Of a stretch of DNA of 5,456 nt, positions 1-5,456 are shown in pieces. Made by a program: the position numbers and the translations under genes. Positions within the stretch are counted from its first letter, which is position 1. Every line of letters starts with the position of its first letter. Under the pieces are notes generated by a model that made no database searches, was not told the origin of the DNA, and was given only the letters and a program-made list of their open reading frames with translations. This DNA comes from Oscillospiraceae bacterium (GTDB taxonomy: Bacteria > Bacillota > Clostridia > Oscillospirales > Acutalibacteraceae): NCBI GenBank assembly GCA_902796295.1, contig CADBOL010000168.1:1-5456 (forward strand), in the 5' to 3' direction.

Positions 1-1
1 C

Positions 2-382
2 ATCCGCCCCGAGTGTCAGGTTGAGATCTCTCTCGCCGATGCGCGCTCGATAGGTGTTGAGGCTCCCGTAAGAGAGAGCGGCGACGTGGCGGGCAGCGGC
101 CCCTGCAAGCTTGTGGGCCCCTGCGGCGAGGTTGAGCTCAAAGAGGGCGTTATCGCCGCTCAGAGACATATCCACGCCACTCCCGAGGACGCGGAGAAAT
201 ACGGCCTCAAAGATAAGCAGCTTGTCTCCGTCAAGGTTGACAGCGGTCTCGGCCGTTCGCTCATCTTCAGCGATGTCGTTGTCAGAGTGAGCCCCAAGTA
301 CGCTCTTGCGATGCACATTGACACCGATGAATCCAACGCGGCCTGCGCCGTACCCGGCCTCATGGGTGAAATCCTCGACTAA
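2..382 (+). CDS. pduL: PduL-type phosphate acyltransferase (phosphotransacylase), 3' part
   Basis: The reading frame is open from the left edge (first full codon at base 2) to TAA at 380-382, giving the last 126 residues of a protein usually a little over 200 long. PduL enzymes interconvert acyl-CoA and acyl-phosphate (acetyl or propanoyl), which acetate kinase can then use to make ATP. Seen here, numbered from the first full codon: the family stretch APVRESGD (21-28), the RHIH motif with His56 and His58, RVSP (95-98), and MHIDTDESNAA (104-114) with His105. From family knowledge, the HxH pair and the later His bind the active-site zinc ions; Glu8 may match another ligand, judged by spacing only. 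The N-terminus is missing, so a microcompartment encapsulation peptide cannot be judged. An internal ATG at 86 is not the start, because conserved family sequence lies upstream of it. The gene is more GC-rich than those downstream, perhaps reflecting high expression. Confidence 0.9.
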   Translation: MRPECQVEISLADARSIGVEAPVRESGDVAGSGPCKLVGPCGEVELKEGVIAAQRHIHATPEDAEKYGLKDKQLVSVKVDSGLGRSLIFSDVVVRVSPKYALAMHIDTDESNAACAVPGLMGEILD

Positions 383-395
383 ATATCATTTATTC

Positions 396-430
396 AGGGC
401 AGTTCGTATTGCGTGCTGCCCTCAATTTTT
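396..430 (+). terminator. Probable intrinsic terminator after pduL
   Basis: A perfect 7-bp stem, AGGGCAG (396-402) with CTGCCCT (416-422), encloses a 13-base loop and is followed after CAA by five T residues (426-430). It begins 13 bases after the pduL stop codon. This is the form of a Rho-independent terminator, although the loop is rather long and the T run short and slightly displaced. It probably ends the pduL transcript and separates it from the downstream operon. It could also act as an attenuator or partial terminator. I see no convincing -35/-10 promoter pair in the rest of the gap. Confidence 0.65.
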
Positions 431-434
431 ATAT

Positions 435-442
435 GAAGGAAA
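435..442 (+). promoter_or_regulatory. Ribosome binding site fixing the metallophosphoesterase start
   Basis: GAAGGAAA lies with its GGA core (438-440) 6 bases before the ATG at 447. This supports 447 over the upstream in-frame ATG at 306, which would place 47 extra residues over the end of pduL and across the terminator. Confidence 0.75.
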
Positions 443-446
443 CCTT

Positions 447-1778
447 ATGCAGACTCCGAAAAACACCGTAAGAATTTGCTTTTCCAAAATCCTCTCTTTG
501 TGTTACTCGCTGCAGTCGCGCCTGTGCTCCGGCGCAAAGGCGGGCGAAATGCCCGCGCCCTTTAAGGATTTTGAGCCCGTGCTGCGCTTTGCCGTATGCA
601 GCGATATTCATATCAGCGGCAAAGAGAGCACCGCGGAAGAATATCATCCCGAGGAGGAGCGCCTCGGAAAGCTCATCCGCTTTATGTATGGTTACTCCGC
701 CTCTCAGAGATACAAAGGGTTTGACGCACTTTGCGTCGCAGGCGATATGACAGACGGGGGCAGGGATTTTGAATATGACGCCTTCAATAAAGTCATTGAA
801 GAAAATCTCCGAGCCGAAACAAAGCTGCTCATATGCACGGGCAATCACGAATACATCGCATACAGGGATAAGGACGCCTCACAGGGCGCGAGGATGTTTG
901 AAAAAAAGATTCAGCCCCGGCAGGATACTCACGCCGTCTTGAACGGTTATCACTTCATCCTCTGCTCATACAGCGAAGACGGCAGGACTTTTAAGGATAA
1001 GCTCGGTTGGCTCGACAGCGAGATAAAATCCGCCGTCGCGGCATCGGGTGAGCGCCCGGTATTCGTCTTTCAGCATCCCGCTCCGCAGTGGACTGTTTAC
1101 GGCTCTGTTGCGTGGGGCGACAGGGATATTCTCGGCGTGCTGAAAAAATATCCTTCTGTCATAGATTTTTCCGGGCATTCCCATTATCCGGTAAACGACC
1201 CGCGCTCAATCAGCCAGAATAAATACACCGCGCTCGGCTGCGGCACTCTGAGCTACTATGAAACCGACCTTGACGGCTTTGCCGGGAATTTTCCCTATGA
1301 AATAAAGCAGGCGGCTCAGTTTTATATCGTTGAGGCGGATAAACACGGCAATCTGAGGATTCTACCCTATGACCTGATTACAGACAGATTCTTTGATAAC
1401 AGTTATTATCTGAGCTCTCTCTCAGGCGGGAATTTAGAATATTCTTTCGCAAAGATGAAAAAGAGAGACCCGAAACCCGTTTTCCCCGGGGATACCGTGA
1501 TTTCGTCAAAGAAAAACGAAAACGGCGAAACCGTCCTCACCTTCACGGGCGCGAAAGACAGATTCTGTGTTGATAGCTATAAGGTCTCCCTCTTTTCGGG
1601 GTTGATTCCCTTAAAAAGCTTCAGCTTTTCGGGCAAATATATGTATCTCTTTGAAGAAGATAAATACGATGTGAATCTCGGCAGACTGAAGCCGGGCAAA
1701 AAATACACCGCGTATATCAGGGCGATGAACGCCTACGCGAAAACATCAGAAGAAATCAAATACCGGTTTACGGTTTAA
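447..1778 (+). CDS. Calcineurin-like metallophosphoesterase with C-terminal beta-sandwich (FN3-like) domain
   Basis: The 443-residue protein carries the full metallophosphoesterase signature: SDIH (Asp53, His55), GDMTDGG (Asp100), GNHE (Asn133, His134), QHPAP (His210) and GHSH (His244, His246). These residues hold the two catalytic metal ions in this superfamily, so the enzyme should be an active phosphomono- or phosphodiesterase. Residues from about 344 to the end look like a fibronectin III/Ig-like module, rich in alternating beta-strand patterns and ending in a GKKYTAYIRAMNAY-type strand. The N-terminus has only a weakly hydrophobic stretch (about 10-22) with no clear signal-peptide cleavage site, so location is uncertain. 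The substrate cannot be read from sequence. It is 23 bases upstream of deoC with no terminator between, so it is probably co-transcribed with the deo genes. A nucleotide phosphatase feeding nucleosides into the pathway is a reasonable inference, though it lacks the typical 5'-nucleotidase C-terminal domain. The start at 447 has a good ribosome binding site. Confidence 0.88.
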   Translation: MQTPKNTVRICFSKILSLCYSLQSRLCSGAKAGEMPAPFKDFEPVLRFAVCSDIHISGKESTAEEYHPEEERLGKLIRFMYGYSASQRYKGFDALCVAGDMTDGGRDFEYDAFNKVIEENLRAETKLLICTGNHEYIAYRDKDASQGARMFEKKIQPRQDTHAVLNGYHFILCSYSEDGRTFKDKLGWLDSEIKSAVAASGERPVFVFQHPAPQWTVYGSVAWGDRDILGVLKKYPSVIDFSGHSHYPVNDPRSISQNKYTALGCGTLSYYETDLDGFAGNFPYEIKQAAQFYIVEADKHGNLRILPYDLITDRFFDNSYYLSSLSGGNLEYSFAKMKKRDPKPVFPGDTVISSKKNENGETVLTFTGAKDRFCVDSYKVSLFSGLIPLKSFSFSGKYMYLFEEDKYDVNLGRLKPGKKYTAYIRAMNAYAKTSEEIKYRFTV

Positions 1779-1787
1779 AACCCGGAC

Positions 1788-1793
1788 AGGAGA
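1788..1793 (+). promoter_or_regulatory. Ribosome binding site of deoC
   Basis: AGGAGA lies with its AGGAG core (1788-1792) 9 bases before the deoC ATG at 1802. An ATG at 1793 overlaps the site itself and reads only two codons before TAA, so it is not a sensible start. Confidence 0.75.
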
Positions 1794-1801
1794 TGATATA
1801 A

Positions 1802-2461
1802 ATGGATTTAAAAGACATTCTCTCAAAATGCGATCACACCCTGCTTGCCCCGGCGGCAACCTGGGATGAGATAAAAGCAATATGCGATGACGGAATCAGA
1901 TACGGCACGGCGAGCGTGTGTATCCCCGCCTCATTTGTGAAGCAGGCAAAGGAATACACCGGTGACAGGCTCGCAATATGCACGGTAATCGGCTTCCCCA
2001 ACGGCTATGACACCACGGCCGCGAAATGCTTTGAGGCAAATGACGCGGTAAAAAACGGCGCTGACGAAATCGATATGGTTATCAATATCGGCAAACTCAA
2101 AGAGAAGGATTATTCCTTTGTGCTCGAAGAGATAAAGGCGGTCAAGGCACACTGTGAGGGCAGGCTTCTCAAGGTCATTATCGAAACCTGTCTGCTGACA
2201 GAAGAGGAAAAAATAAAGATGTGCGAAATCGTCTCGGAATCCGGCGCGGAATATATAAAAACCTCCACCGGCTTCTCAACCGGCGGTGCAACATTCGACG
2301 ATATAAAACTCTTCGCGGATAATGTCGCCCCTCATGTCAGAATCAAGGCGGCCGGCGGCATCTCCTCGCTTGAAGACGCGGAAAAATTCATTTCCCTCGG
2401 CGCCTCGCGTCTCGGCACAAGCAGGATAGTCAAAATTGCGAAACAGCTTGAAAACAATTGA
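1802..2461 (+). CDS. deoC: Deoxyribose-phosphate aldolase
   Basis: DeoC cleaves 2-deoxy-D-ribose-5-phosphate into glyceraldehyde-3-phosphate and acetaldehyde in the cytoplasm, the last step of deoxynucleoside breakdown. The 219-residue length is normal for the short Gram-positive form (about 220). Visible family motifs are CDHTLLAP (10-17), VCIP (39-42), VIGFPNG (62-68), [11 protein letters not shown] (87-97), [15 protein letters not shown] (150-164) and RIKAAGGI (180-187). By comparison with the E. coli enzyme, Lys153 should form the Schiff base, with Lys182 and Asp91 as the other catalytic residues; all three are present. The C-terminus ends soon after the GASRLGTSR phosphate-binding segment. 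There is no extra N- or C-terminal helix of the kind used to target enzymes into microcompartments. The stop codon overlaps the ribosome binding site of the next gene, indicating translational coupling. Confidence 0.97.
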   Translation: MDLKDILSKCDHTLLAPAATWDEIKAICDDGIRYGTASVCIPASFVKQAKEYTGDRLAICTVIGFPNGYDTTAAKCFEANDAVKNGADEIDMVINIGKLKEKDYSFVLEEIKAVKAHCEGRLLKVIIETCLLTEEEKIKMCEIVSESGAEYIKTSTGFSTGGATFDDIKLFADNVAPHVRIKAAGGISSLEDAEKFISLGASRLGTSRIVKIAKQLENN

Positions 2462-2467
2462 GGTGAT
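2460..2467 (+). promoter_or_regulatory. Extended Shine-Dalgarno overlapping the deoC stop; decides the deoD start
   Basis: GAGGTGAT is an eight-base match to the extended Shine-Dalgarno consensus AGGAGGTGATC and overlaps the deoC TGA (2459-2461). Two ATG codons follow in tandem, at 2468 and 2471. The GAGG core (2460-2463) is 4 bases from the first and 7 bases from the second, so the second is better spaced. Confidence 0.75.
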
Positions 2468-2470
2468 ATG

Positions 2471-3223
2471 ATGGAATACCCGAAAACACCGCATATAAAT
2501 ATACTTGATGATACCGGATTCGGCAAAACGGTGCTTATGCCCGGCGACCCTTTAAGGTCAAAATTCATCGCCGAAAACTTCCTCGAAAACCCGGTGCTTG
2601 TAAACGGCGTGAGAGGCGTAAACGGATACACCGGATACTATAAGGGCGTGAAAGTTTCCGTAATGGCGAGCGGTATGGGTATGCCCTCAATGGGTATTTA
2701 CAGCTATGAGCTCTTTAAATTCTTTGATGTTCAGAATATTATAAGAATCGGCTCCGCCGGCTCAATATCGCCCGACTGCGGTCTCCGCGATATAGTCGCG
2801 GGTATCGGGGCCTGCACAAATTCCGCTTTCGGCAGGCAATACGGTCTTGACGGGGATATCGCCGCGGTCTGCAGCTATGACCTGCTCTCGCTCACGGAAA
2901 AAACCGCCTGTGAGAAGGGTATTACTATCAAAACCGGCTCGCTGTATTCCTCCGATACATTTTATGATGATACGCGCTCCGCGCTCGGCTGGGCAAAGCT
3001 CGGCTGTCTGGCGGTTGAAATGGAGGCGGCGGCGCTCTACATGACCGCTTTGCGCCTTGGTAAAAGAGCTCTCGCAATCTGCACGATAAGCGATTTATGC
3101 TATGAGCCTTTTGACGCTCTCGATGCGGAAGAGAGACAGACCTCCTTCACACAGATGATGGAGCTCGCGCTTGAATCCGCCGTAAAATATGAAAACCTTC
3201 CACCGCTCAAAGCAAAGGATTAA
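2471..3223 (+). CDS. deoD: Purine nucleoside phosphorylase, DeoD type
   Basis: DeoD reversibly phosphorolyses purine nucleosides and deoxynucleosides to the free base and (deoxy)ribose-1-phosphate, usually as a cytoplasmic hexamer. The protein has 250 residues from the chosen start (251 from the tandem ATG at 2468), slightly longer than E. coli DeoD (239). Motifs in order: PHIN (7-10, His8 reaching a neighbouring subunit's site), LMPGDPLRSKFIAENFL (22-38, phosphate-binding Gly25 and Arg29), NGVRG (Arg48), ASGMGMPSMGIYSYEL (66-81), RIGSAG (92-97, Arg92 and Ser95), VEMEAAALY (Glu183-Met184-Glu185, ribose binding) and TISD (Asp208, general acid toward the purine base) with Arg222 in EERQTSF. All active-site positions known from the E. 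coli enzyme are retained; roles are by homology. The Asp in TISD favours the broad 6-oxo/6-amino purine range of DeoD over the trimeric PNP class. It is coupled to deoC upstream and lies one base from the deoB start. Confidence 0.96.
   Translation: MEYPKTPHINILDDTGFGKTVLMPGDPLRSKFIAENFLENPVLVNGVRGVNGYTGYYKGVKVSVMASGMGMPSMGIYSYELFKFFDVQNIIRIGSAGSISPDCGLRDIVAGIGACTNSAFGRQYGLDGDIAAVCSYDLLSLTEKTACEKGITIKTGSLYSSDTFYDDTRSALGWAKLGCLAVEMEAAALYMTALRLGKRALAICTISDLCYEPFDALDAEERQTSFTQMMELALESAVKYENLPPLKAKD
3214..3219 (+). promoter_or_regulatory. Ribosome binding site fixing the deoB start
   Basis: AAAGGA sits inside the last codons of deoD, 5 bases before the ATG at 3225. It supports this start over the in-frame ATG at 3189, which would add 12 residues overlapping deoD that do not look like the family's N-terminus; phosphopentomutases begin just before the first metal-binding Asp. 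Confidence 0.75.
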
Positions 3224-3224
3224 T

Positions 3225-4394
3225 ATGAATAAACGTGTTTTTCTTATAGTGCTCGACAGTTTCGGCGCGGGTGAAATGCCCGATGCCGCCTCTTTCGGCG
3301 ACGCGGGGGCGAATACCCTGCGCTCCGTTTCCGGGAGCAGTAAATTCAAACCGGATAATCTGCGCAGACTCGGTCTTTTCAATATTGACGGAGCCGGTTA
3401 TCTCACAGATGAGCCCGCGCCCCGGGGGGCATACGGCAGAATCGCGGAGCTCTCAAAAGGCAAAGATACAACCACGGGGCACTGGGAAATTGCGGGAATA
3501 ATATCGGAAAGCCCGATGCCGACATTTCCGGACGGCTTCCCCGGTGAAGTGATAAAAGAATTTGAGAAGCAGACCGGGAGAGGCGTGCTTGTCAACAAGC
3601 CGTATTCCGGCACTCAGGTTATAAAGGATTACGGCGAAGAACATCTGAAAACCGGCAAACTGATAGTTTACACATCTGCCGACAGCGTGTTTCAGATAGC
3701 CGCGAATGAGAGCATTGTTCCGGTTGAAACGCTCTATGAATACTGCCGCATCGCGCGTAAAATACTCACGGGTAAATACGGCGTGGGCCGCGTAATCGCG
3801 AGACCTTTTACCGGAGACTGCGCGGATAATTTTGAGCGCACGGCAAAGCGCCACGATTTCTCGCTCGAGCCGCCGCAGGATACAATGCTCGATTTAATCA
3901 GCCGCGCCGGGCTTGACACAATCGCCGTGGGCAAGATTTACGATATATTCGCCGGCAAGGGCATTACGGAGCACCTTTTCACCTCGGGAAACACCGACGG
4001 AATGGAAAAGACACTCTCCGTTATGAGCCGCGATTTCTCCGGCCTCTGCTTTGTTAATCTCGTTGACTTCGATATGCTCTACGACCACAGGCGCGATATT
4101 GACGGCTACGCCGCCGCGCTTACGGAGTTTGACATCTGGCTCGGCAGAGCCCTGCCTCTCCTTCATGATGATGATATTATGATAATCACCGCCGATCACG
4201 GCTGCGACCCGGCTTTCACAAAGACAACGGACCACACAAGAGAGTATATCCCTCTGCTTGTCTGCGGCAAAAATATCAGAGCCGTAAACCTCGGCACACT
4301 CAGCGGATTCTGCGATATCGGTAAAAGCGTCTGCGATTATCTTGAAATTGAAAATACCCTGCCCGGTAAAAGTTTCATTGAGAATGTGATGTGA
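3225..4394 (+). CDS. deoB: Phosphopentomutase
   Basis: DeoB isomerises (deoxy)ribose-1-phosphate to the 5-phosphate, linking DeoD to DeoC. It is a two-metal (usually Mn2+) enzyme of the alkaline phosphatase superfamily. The 389 residues match the family length. Seen: FLIVLDSFGAGEMPDA (6-21, metal ligand Asp11), GKDTTTGHWEI (79-89, containing the activated/phosphorylated Thr within 82-84), NKPYSGT, YTSADSVFQIAA, VDFDMLY-DHRRD (Asp283 and His288), TADHGCDP (Asp324, His325) and TTDHTREYIP (His337). These correspond to the six metal ligands and the phospho-threonine known from the Bacillus cereus enzyme. One oddity is Asp287 directly before His288, where I recall Gly (YGHRRD) as typical. The frame is intact throughout. 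It starts one base after the deoD stop and ends 4 bases before cdd, so it is part of the same transcript. Confidence 0.97.
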   Translation: MNKRVFLIVLDSFGAGEMPDAASFGDAGANTLRSVSGSSKFKPDNLRRLGLFNIDGAGYLTDEPAPRGAYGRIAELSKGKDTTTGHWEIAGIISESPMPTFPDGFPGEVIKEFEKQTGRGVLVNKPYSGTQVIKDYGEEHLKTGKLIVYTSADSVFQIAANESIVPVETLYEYCRIARKILTGKYGVGRVIARPFTGDCADNFERTAKRHDFSLEPPQDTMLDLISRAGLDTIAVGKIYDIFAGKGITEHLFTSGNTDGMEKTLSVMSRDFSGLCFVNLVDFDMLYDHRRDIDGYAAALTEFDIWLGRALPLLHDDDIMIITADHGCDPAFTKTTDHTREYIPLLVCGKNIRAVNLGTLSGFCDIGKSVCDYLEIENTLPGKSFIENVM

Positions 4395-4398
4395 TTAA

Positions 4399-4809
4399 AT
4401 GGAAAACAGAGAACTTATAAAGCTTGCGCTTGAAGCAAGGAAAAAGGCATATTCCCCCTACTCCGGCTGCAAGGTCGGAGCAGCGCTTTTGACCGCGGAC
4501 GGCATTGTCTATACAGGTTGCAATATTGAAAACGCATCATACGGGCTCACCGTCTGCGCCGAAAGAACGGCTTTTTTCAAAGCGCTGAGCGACGGCCATA
4601 AGGATTTTGAAATAATCGCCGTCACGGGCGGAAGAGAAGAAAAGCCCGAAACATATTTTTATCCCTGCGGCGCATGCCGCCAGATAATGAGCGAATTCTG
4701 CGGCGCGGATTTTAAAATCATCACCGCAGTCAGCGAAGAGGATTACACCGTCAACAGCCTGAATGAGCTCCTGCCCTTCAGCTTCGGGCGCGAGGATATA
4801 ACGGATTAA
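4399..4809 (+). CDS. cdd: Cytidine deaminase
   Basis: Cdd hydrolyses cytidine and deoxycytidine to uridine and deoxyuridine plus ammonia, in the cytoplasm. The 136-residue length is the same as the small homotetrameric B. subtilis type. The zinc site is complete: CAER (Cys53, catalytic Glu55) and PCGACRQ (Cys90, Cys93). The substrate-binding stretch CNIENASYGLTVCAER (41-56) and the early YSPYSGCKVGAAL segment (18-30) are typical. It begins 4 bases after deoB. No good Shine-Dalgarno precedes it, only GTGAT-like sequence around the deoB stop, so translation probably depends on coupling to deoB. It feeds pyrimidine nucleosides toward phosphorolysis, but the pyrimidine phosphorylase that would follow is not in this window. 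Confidence 0.97.
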   Translation: MENRELIKLALEARKKAYSPYSGCKVGAALLTADGIVYTGCNIENASYGLTVCAERTAFFKALSDGHKDFEIIAVTGGREEKPETYFYPCGACRQIMSEFCGADFKIITAVSEEDYTVNSLNELLPFSFGREDITD

Positions 4810-4812
4810 CAC

Positions 4813-5456
4813 ATGTCAAACAAATCAAATCTTAAAACAAATCCCGATGCCTGCCCGCTCGCCGCGAAATGCGGCGGCTGTCAGCTTCAGAATATGACAT
4901 ACCCCCGCCAGCTTAAATGGAAGCAGGCGAGGGCTGAAATTCTGCTGAAAAAATTCGGAAAAGTCGATAAAATCATCGGAATGGATAATCCCCTGCACTA
5001 CCGCAACAAGGTGCAAGCGGCATTCGGCAGGACAAGGGGCGGCAAAATCATATCCGGCGTTTATCAGAGCGGAACTCACCGTATCGTCAATGTCGATTCC
5101 TGCATGACGGAGGATGAAACGGCAGATAAAATCATAGTTGATATCAGAGAGATGCTGCCGAAATTTAAGATTTGGGTCTATGACGAGGATAAACACACCG
5201 GGTGGCTGCGCCATGTGCTTGTGAAGAGAGGATTCTCAAGCGGCGAGGTAATGGTCGTGCTCGTCGCGGCTGACAGCCGCTTCCCGTCAAAGAAAAAATT
5301 CATCGCAGAGCTCCTTGAAAAGCACCCTGAAATCACAACCATCCTGCTCAATATAAACGACAGAGACACAAACCTTGTGCTCGGCGAAAGGGAAGAAATC
5401 CTTTACGGCAAAGGGTATATCGTCGATACTCTGTGCGGGCTTGAATTCGCGATTTC
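4813..5456 (+). CDS. rlmD: 23S rRNA (uracil-C5) methyltransferase, RlmD/RumA (TrmA family), 5' part
   Basis: The ATG at 4813 opens a frame that runs uninterrupted to the right edge, giving 214 residues of a protein normally about 380-450 long. RlmD (RumA) uses S-adenosylmethionine to methylate C5 of a 23S rRNA uridine (U1939 in E. coli; the Gram-positive RlmCD also does U747). The N-terminus has CPLAAKCGGCQLQ with Cys14, Cys20 and Cys23, and VDSC with Cys97. These match the four cysteines that hold the [4Fe-4S] cluster in E. coli RumA. Also family-like are PLHYRNKVQAAFG (about 60-72) and GWLRHVLVKRGFSSGEVMVVLV. The cluster begins within 14 residues of the start, so the usual N-terminal TRAM domain is absent. 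The SAM-binding motifs and catalytic Cys lie beyond the edge and cannot be checked. The start is 3 bases after the cdd stop, with only a weak GGA (4803-4805) as ribosome binding site, so coupling is likely. Which uridine it modifies is uncertain. Confidence 0.9.
   Translation, partial: MSNKSNLKTNPDACPLAAKCGGCQLQNMTYPRQLKWKQARAEILLKKFGKVDKIIGMDNPLHYRNKVQAAFGRTRGGKIISGVYQSGTHRIVNVDSCMTEDETADKIIVDIREMLPKFKIWVYDEDKHTGWLRHVLVKRGFSSGEVMVVLVAADSRFPSKKKFIAELLEKHPEITTILLNINDRDTNLVLGEREEILYGKGYIVDTLCGLEFAI

Noticed and set aside
306..446. N-terminal extension of the metallophosphoesterase from the ATG at 306
   Set aside because: It would overlap the end of pduL in another frame and cross the terminator hairpin. 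The ATG at 447 has a well-spaced ribosome binding site.
433..471. A 12-codon reading frame (MKETLCRLRKTP) overlapping the metallophosphoesterase start, as a possible leader peptide
   Set aside because: No ribosome binding site precedes it, its codons overlap the Shine-Dalgarno of the real gene, and there is no run of regulatory codons.
447..515. Signal peptide or membrane anchor at the metallophosphoesterase N-terminus
   Set aside because: The stretch ICFSKILSLCYSL is interrupted by Lys and polar residues and is too short and weak to call, with no cleavage-site pattern.
1802..2461. Microcompartment encapsulation peptide on DeoC
   Set aside because: The protein begins directly at the family core (CDHTLLAP by residue 10) and ends shortly after GTSR, leaving no amphipathic extension.
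3189..3224. Longer DeoB starting at ATG 3189
   Set aside because: The extra 12 residues overlap the deoD 3' end and have no family resemblance. AAAGGA sits at the right distance from the ATG at 3225.
3453..3854. Long minus-strand open frames, here and at 429-848, 3894-4235 and 4825-5214
   Set aside because: Each lies opposite a confidently identified gene, shows no recognisable domain, and is expected as a shadow of this codon usage.
4456..4475. CTCCG/CGGAG inverted repeat inside cdd as a possible regulatory hairpin
   Set aside because: It is short, lies in the conserved coding segment YSGCKVGA, and has no T run or leader context.

Overview
The window is a compact, entirely plus-strand stretch of bacterial chromosome with about 50% G+C in most genes. 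It has strong AGGA/GAGG-type ribosome binding sites and free use of AGA, AGG and ATA codons. Together with the protein types (a 136-residue homotetrameric-type cytidine deaminase, a DeoD-type purine nucleoside phosphorylase, a PduL-type phosphotransacylase, an RlmD-like methyltransferase without a TRAM domain), this suggests a Bacillota member, most likely in the Clostridia. That assignment is an inference from gene style; no taxonomic marker is present.

Layout: (1) bases 2-382 are the 3' part of a PduL-type phosphate acyltransferase gene whose start lies off the left edge. (2) A 64-base gap follows, holding a probable intrinsic terminator at 396-430. (3) From 447 a tightly packed gene string runs to the right edge: a calcineurin-like metallophosphoesterase of unknown substrate (447-1778), deoC (1802-2461), deoD (2471-3223), deoB (3225-4394), cdd (4399-4809), and the 5' part of an rlmD/rumA-type 23S rRNA uracil-C5 methyltransferase (4813 to the edge). 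Gaps between these genes are 1 to 23 bases and none holds a terminator, so they probably form one operon.

The core is a nucleoside salvage and catabolism pathway. Cdd deaminates (deoxy)cytidine. DeoD phosphorolyses purine (deoxy)nucleosides to (deoxy)ribose-1-phosphate. DeoB isomerises that to the 5-phosphate. DeoC cleaves deoxyribose-5-phosphate to glyceraldehyde-3-phosphate and acetaldehyde. The metallophosphoesterase, first in the string, could supply nucleosides by dephosphorylating nucleotides, but nothing in its sequence proves that. PduL converts acyl-CoA to acyl-phosphate. It would be a logical last step for acetaldehyde-derived acetyl-CoA, but it sits behind a terminator and may be an unrelated neighbour.

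The window is mostly well-understood metabolism. Points worth a second look are the PduL-deo adjacency (a possible edge of a sugar-phosphate-utilising microcompartment locus), the metallophosphoesterase leading the deo operon, the absence of a pyrimidine nucleoside phosphorylase beside cdd, a Gly-to-Asp change next to a DeoB metal ligand, and the TRAM-less methyltransferase at the operon's 3' side. I found no CRISPR array, mobile element, tRNA or rRNA.
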